From the NCBI RefSeq assembly GCF_022163125.1, contig NZ_CP091881.1:5208001-5272000 (forward strand): DNA of 64,000 nucleotides. The letters are read 5' to 3'. How positions within the stretch are numbered: position 1 is the first letter of the stretch; each line of letters starts with the position of its first letter. Position numbers and translations under genes: made by a program. This document shows, piece by piece, positions 61,914 through 64,000 of this stretch. This DNA comes from Paenibacillus sp. HWE-109. Its GTDB lineage: Bacteria; Bacillota; Bacilli; Paenibacillales; NBRC-103111. Below the pieces are notes generated by a model that searched no databases, was not told the origin of the DNA, and saw only the letters and a program-made list of their open reading frames with translations.

Positions 61914-62726
61914 TTACTTTAAGAACATATAAAGTCCGAAAATGATAGCAACAGCGAATCGATAGTAAGCAAAATACGTTAATTTCATATTTTGCACAAA
62001 CTTGATAAAAGAAACGACTGCCAACAGCGCTACGATGAATGCCACGATAAAACCGACCGCGAAGAAGGCAAAATCATTGGAAGAGAGCGCATCATAGTTT
62101 TTCAGAAAATAGACACCGGATGCGCCAAACATAATCGGAATCGCCATAATAAATGTAAAATCAGCTGCTGCTGCACGACTTACACCTGACAGCATGCCCC
62201 CGGCAATCGTAGAACCCGATCGCGAGAATCCAGGCCAGATGGATACCAGCTGCCATAAGCCAATGAAGAAAGCTTGACGATACGTCAAGTCATCCAAAAC
62301 TGCCGTGCTGGGCTGCTCTTTTTTCTTCTCCGCAATGATAAGCAGGATACCGCCCAAGATCAAACCAATCAGGACAGTGGTTGTGTTAAACAACTTCTCG
62401 TCGACAATATCGTTAAACAAGACGCCGATAATGCCCGCTGGAATAATGCCGATCAGAATATGCAGCAAGTTCAGCTTCTTGCCGGTTCTGCTTTGACTCT
62501 TTCTTTTTACCAAGCCAAATAACGATAAAATACGTTTCCAGTAAATGATCACGACAGCCATAATGGCTCCAAGCTGAATAACAAAATCAAAGGTTTTCAT
62601 CACTTCATCATTTTGTGTGTTGAGCAAGCTTTGCGCTAGAATCATATGCCCTGTAGAAGACACCGGTAAAAACTCGGTCAATCCTTCTACGATCCCGATG
62701 ATAATCGCTTCAAAAATAGTGTGCAT
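61914..62726 (-). CDS. uppP: Undecaprenyl-diphosphate phosphatase
   Basis: Recycles undecaprenyl diphosphate for cell-wall synthesis; loss raises bacitracin sensitivity. The 270-residue length is normal, with about eight spans. Conserved motifs are EGLTEFLPVSSTGHMIL (residues 14-30) and PGFSRSGSTIAGGM (about 164-177), the latter with the catalytic Arg/Ser. Strong GGGGGA site before ATG. Confidence 0.97.
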   Translation of the reverse strand: MHTIFEAIIIGIVEGLTEFLPVSSTGHMILAQSLLNTQNDEVMKTFDFVIQLGAIMAVVIIYWKRILSLFGLVKRKSQSRTGKKLNLLHILIGIIPAGIIGVLFNDIVDEKLFNTTTVLIGLILGGILLIIAEKKKEQPSTAVLDDLTYRQAFFIGLWQLVSIWPGFSRSGSTIAGGMLSGVSRAAAADFTFIMAIPIMFGASGVYFLKNYDALSSNDFAFFAVGFIVAFIVALLAVVSFIKFVQNMKLTYFAYYRFAVAIIFGLYMFLK

Positions 62727-62833
62727 GGTTTCCCCCTATTTGGTGAGAGTTGAATGAATAAGGCCTGTCCAATTATCTATTCTACTTGCAACTTGGTGAT
62801 TCTGACAACTTTTCCGGCAAAAAACCTGCCAAG

Positions 62834-64000
62834 CTAGTCTATTTCGCTCACTGTACATGCTTTCCGATCTGTAAATCTGGCAAAATGGCTGCTGGCAATC
62901 GCATCCTCGTTACGCAGCTCGACAGCTAGCACATCGCGAATAAATTCCGGCAGCATGTACGCCACTTCCTTGCCGCGGCTGAGCGATAGATAGCCAGAGC
63001 CGAACGTAAACATATCAATCGTGCCGACGATATAGTCACGGTTGAGATCAAGCGGTTCATCGCCCACGTGAACGGCGAGAACGCGTTCATAGGGTGCTCG
63101 GGAGCTGTCCACGCAGACGGTTAATCCGTCTACATTCAGCACGCCCAGCACCTCGCCCCGGAAGCCTAAGCCGCGAATCGGCTTCTCCATGAACTCGTCA
63201 AGCTGCGACTCTTCGAGCGCTTGCAGGAGATCAGCCCCGCTGAGCAGGAAGCGGCAGGGGTTGATCGGCCCTGGGCAGATTTCCAGCAATCTGCCGCGGG
63301 TGAGCCGGCCCTCCTTCAGCCCCTGAAGGAGCTGGCCGCTGTTGACCAGCCCGATCTCGGCGCTGGTCCAGCGGCGAATCCCTGCGGCAAGCAAGTTGCC
63401 GAGCGGGGATTCGCCGTACCAATCCAGGCGCAGCGGCTGCCGCAGCTGCGCCACTTCTTCGTCCAGCGCCGCTGCGCTGGCGATGCGGTAATACTCCAGC
63501 AGCGCCGTCACGCTGCTGTCTTCTTCGCTCGCGTCCGTCATCGGGACGACGCGGCCGGTCAGCTCTACGATGCGGCGCTCCTCCGCATCGTAGGCAAGTT
63601 CCAGATGGCCGGCATATTGTCCGAACTTGCCGGCCGCGCAAATATAGGTGCCGCTGAGCAGCAGCGGCTCCTCCAGAACATGATGTGTATGTCCGCCCAG
63701 GATCACATCGATGCCTTGCAGCTCCTCAGCCATCCGCTGGTCCGTCCTCAACCCCAAGTGGGACATCACAATCAAGATGTCCACCTGAGGGCGCAGAAGC
63801 CGAATTTGGGCTTCTACCGCCTCAAGCGGGTCTGTCACCTGCCAGCCGAGCAGCTCATAATAGGTTTGATACGCCGCCGTGACGCCAATCAACCCAATCT
63901 GAAGCCCGGATTTCGCTAGAATAAGCGAAGCCTGCATCCATTCCGGCGTTTGACCCGTTGCCATATCGATAATATTACTGCCGATAACCGGGAATGCAGC
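62834..64000 (-). CDS. yunD: Metallophosphatase/5'-nucleotidase (YunD-like), cut by window end
   Basis: The frame stays open through base 64000 (reading AFPVIGSNIID before the first visible Met), so the N-terminus is outside. Visible: VDILIVMSHLGLRTDQRM, LQGIDVILGGHTHHVLEEP (metal-binding GGHTHH) and the C-terminal nucleotidase domain (LGNLLAAGIRRWTSAEIGLVNSGQLL, YIVGTIDMFTFGSGYLSL). It hydrolyses nucleotides or related phosphoesters. Bases 63100-63700 are strongly GC-rich. Confidence 0.92.
   Translation of the reverse strand, partial: AAFPVIGSNIIDMATGQTPEWMQASLILAKSGLQIGLIGVTAAYQTYYELLGWQVTDPLEAVEAQIRLLRPQVDILIVMSHLGLRTDQRMAEELQGIDVILGGHTHHVLEEPLLLSGTYICAAGKFGQYAGHLELAYDAEERRIVELTGRVVPMTDASEEDSSVTALLEYYRIASAAALDEEVAQLRQPLRLDWYGESPLGNLLAAGIRRWTSAEIGLVNSGQLLQGLKEGRLTRGRLLEICPGPINPCRFLLSGADLLQALEESQLDEFMEKPIRGLGFRGEVLGVLNVDGLTVCVDSSRAPYERVLAVHVGDEPLDLNRDYIVGTIDMFTFGSGYLSLSRGKEVAYMLPEFIRDVLAVELRNEDAIASSHFARFTDRKACTVSEID

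Noticed and set aside
63221..63919. A 232-residue plus-strand frame opposite the YunD-like gene
   Set aside because: It lacks motifs and a ribosome binding site and lies over GC-rich coding sequence whose minus-strand frame has GGHTHH and the nucleotidase domain.

Overview
The window looks like chromosomal DNA of an endospore-forming Firmicute of the Paenibacillaceae (Paenibacillus or a close relative). The reasons are: GerA-type germination receptor genes, CotJABC, YheC/YheD-type coat-associated ATP-grasp proteins, YtrH/YtrI/YtvI sporulation proteins, a GerPF-like protein, strong AGGAGG ribosome binding sites with frequent TTG/GTG starts, and Paenibacillus-style carbohydrate genes with a large membrane-bound AraC regulator. 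No rRNA, tRNA, CRISPR array or prophage was recognised.

Layout. 1-4973: germination receptor cluster (end of an A subunit, then B, C, C, B). 5011-13191 (minus): core metabolism and replication block pyk, accA, accD, a 62-aa protein, a PgpA/YutG-like protein and dnaE. 13277-15822: ytrH, ytrI and ytpI facing ytoI. 15823-16834: a 1-kb gene-free stretch with two dispersed repeats and a long GGTGTT hexamer array. 16835-21264: a small membrane protein, a nitroreductase, a luciferase-like monooxygenase, an SDR and a YqjM-type ene reductase. 21498-23185: an IS1182-type element sitting exactly inside a 76-bp repeat. 23277-25153: a PhyH-type dioxygenase and a LacI regulator sharing a palindromic operator. 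25642-29196: an acyltransferase, a small membrane protein/ApbE/ferric-reductase-like operon, and yheA. 29404-35644: five tandem YheC/YheD paralogues. 35715-37914: a CDF metal exporter, a GerPF-like protein and a HAD phosphatase. 38187-41019: nagB-nagA and a YdcF-like protein. 41366-43327: cotJABC and an NlpC/P60 hydrolase.

43499-54481 is a carbohydrate locus. On the minus strand are a solute-binding lipoprotein, a doubly damaged sugar permease and a FAD oxidoreductase. On the plus strand are an AraC regulator and a GH2 glycosidase / SIS isomerase / ROK kinase operon. A second, membrane-bound AraC-type regulator closes the locus. The transporter half appears decayed, while the intracellular enzymes look intact. 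54685-64000 (minus): ytvI, a CNNM/CBS protein, a YfkAB-like radical SAM protein, an MMPL transporter, an HD-GYP phosphodiesterase, uppP and a YunD-like metallophosphatase cut by the window end.

The points most worth following are: a hairpin that buries the ribosome binding site of the GH2 gene and also looks like a terminator; the two-site LacI/PhyH regulon; the decayed permease with a 10-bp tandem duplication; the GH2-SIS-ROK operon, whose kinase lacks the usual ROK zinc cysteines; the five-gene YheC/D array; and the IS insertion whose empty site can be rebuilt to the base.
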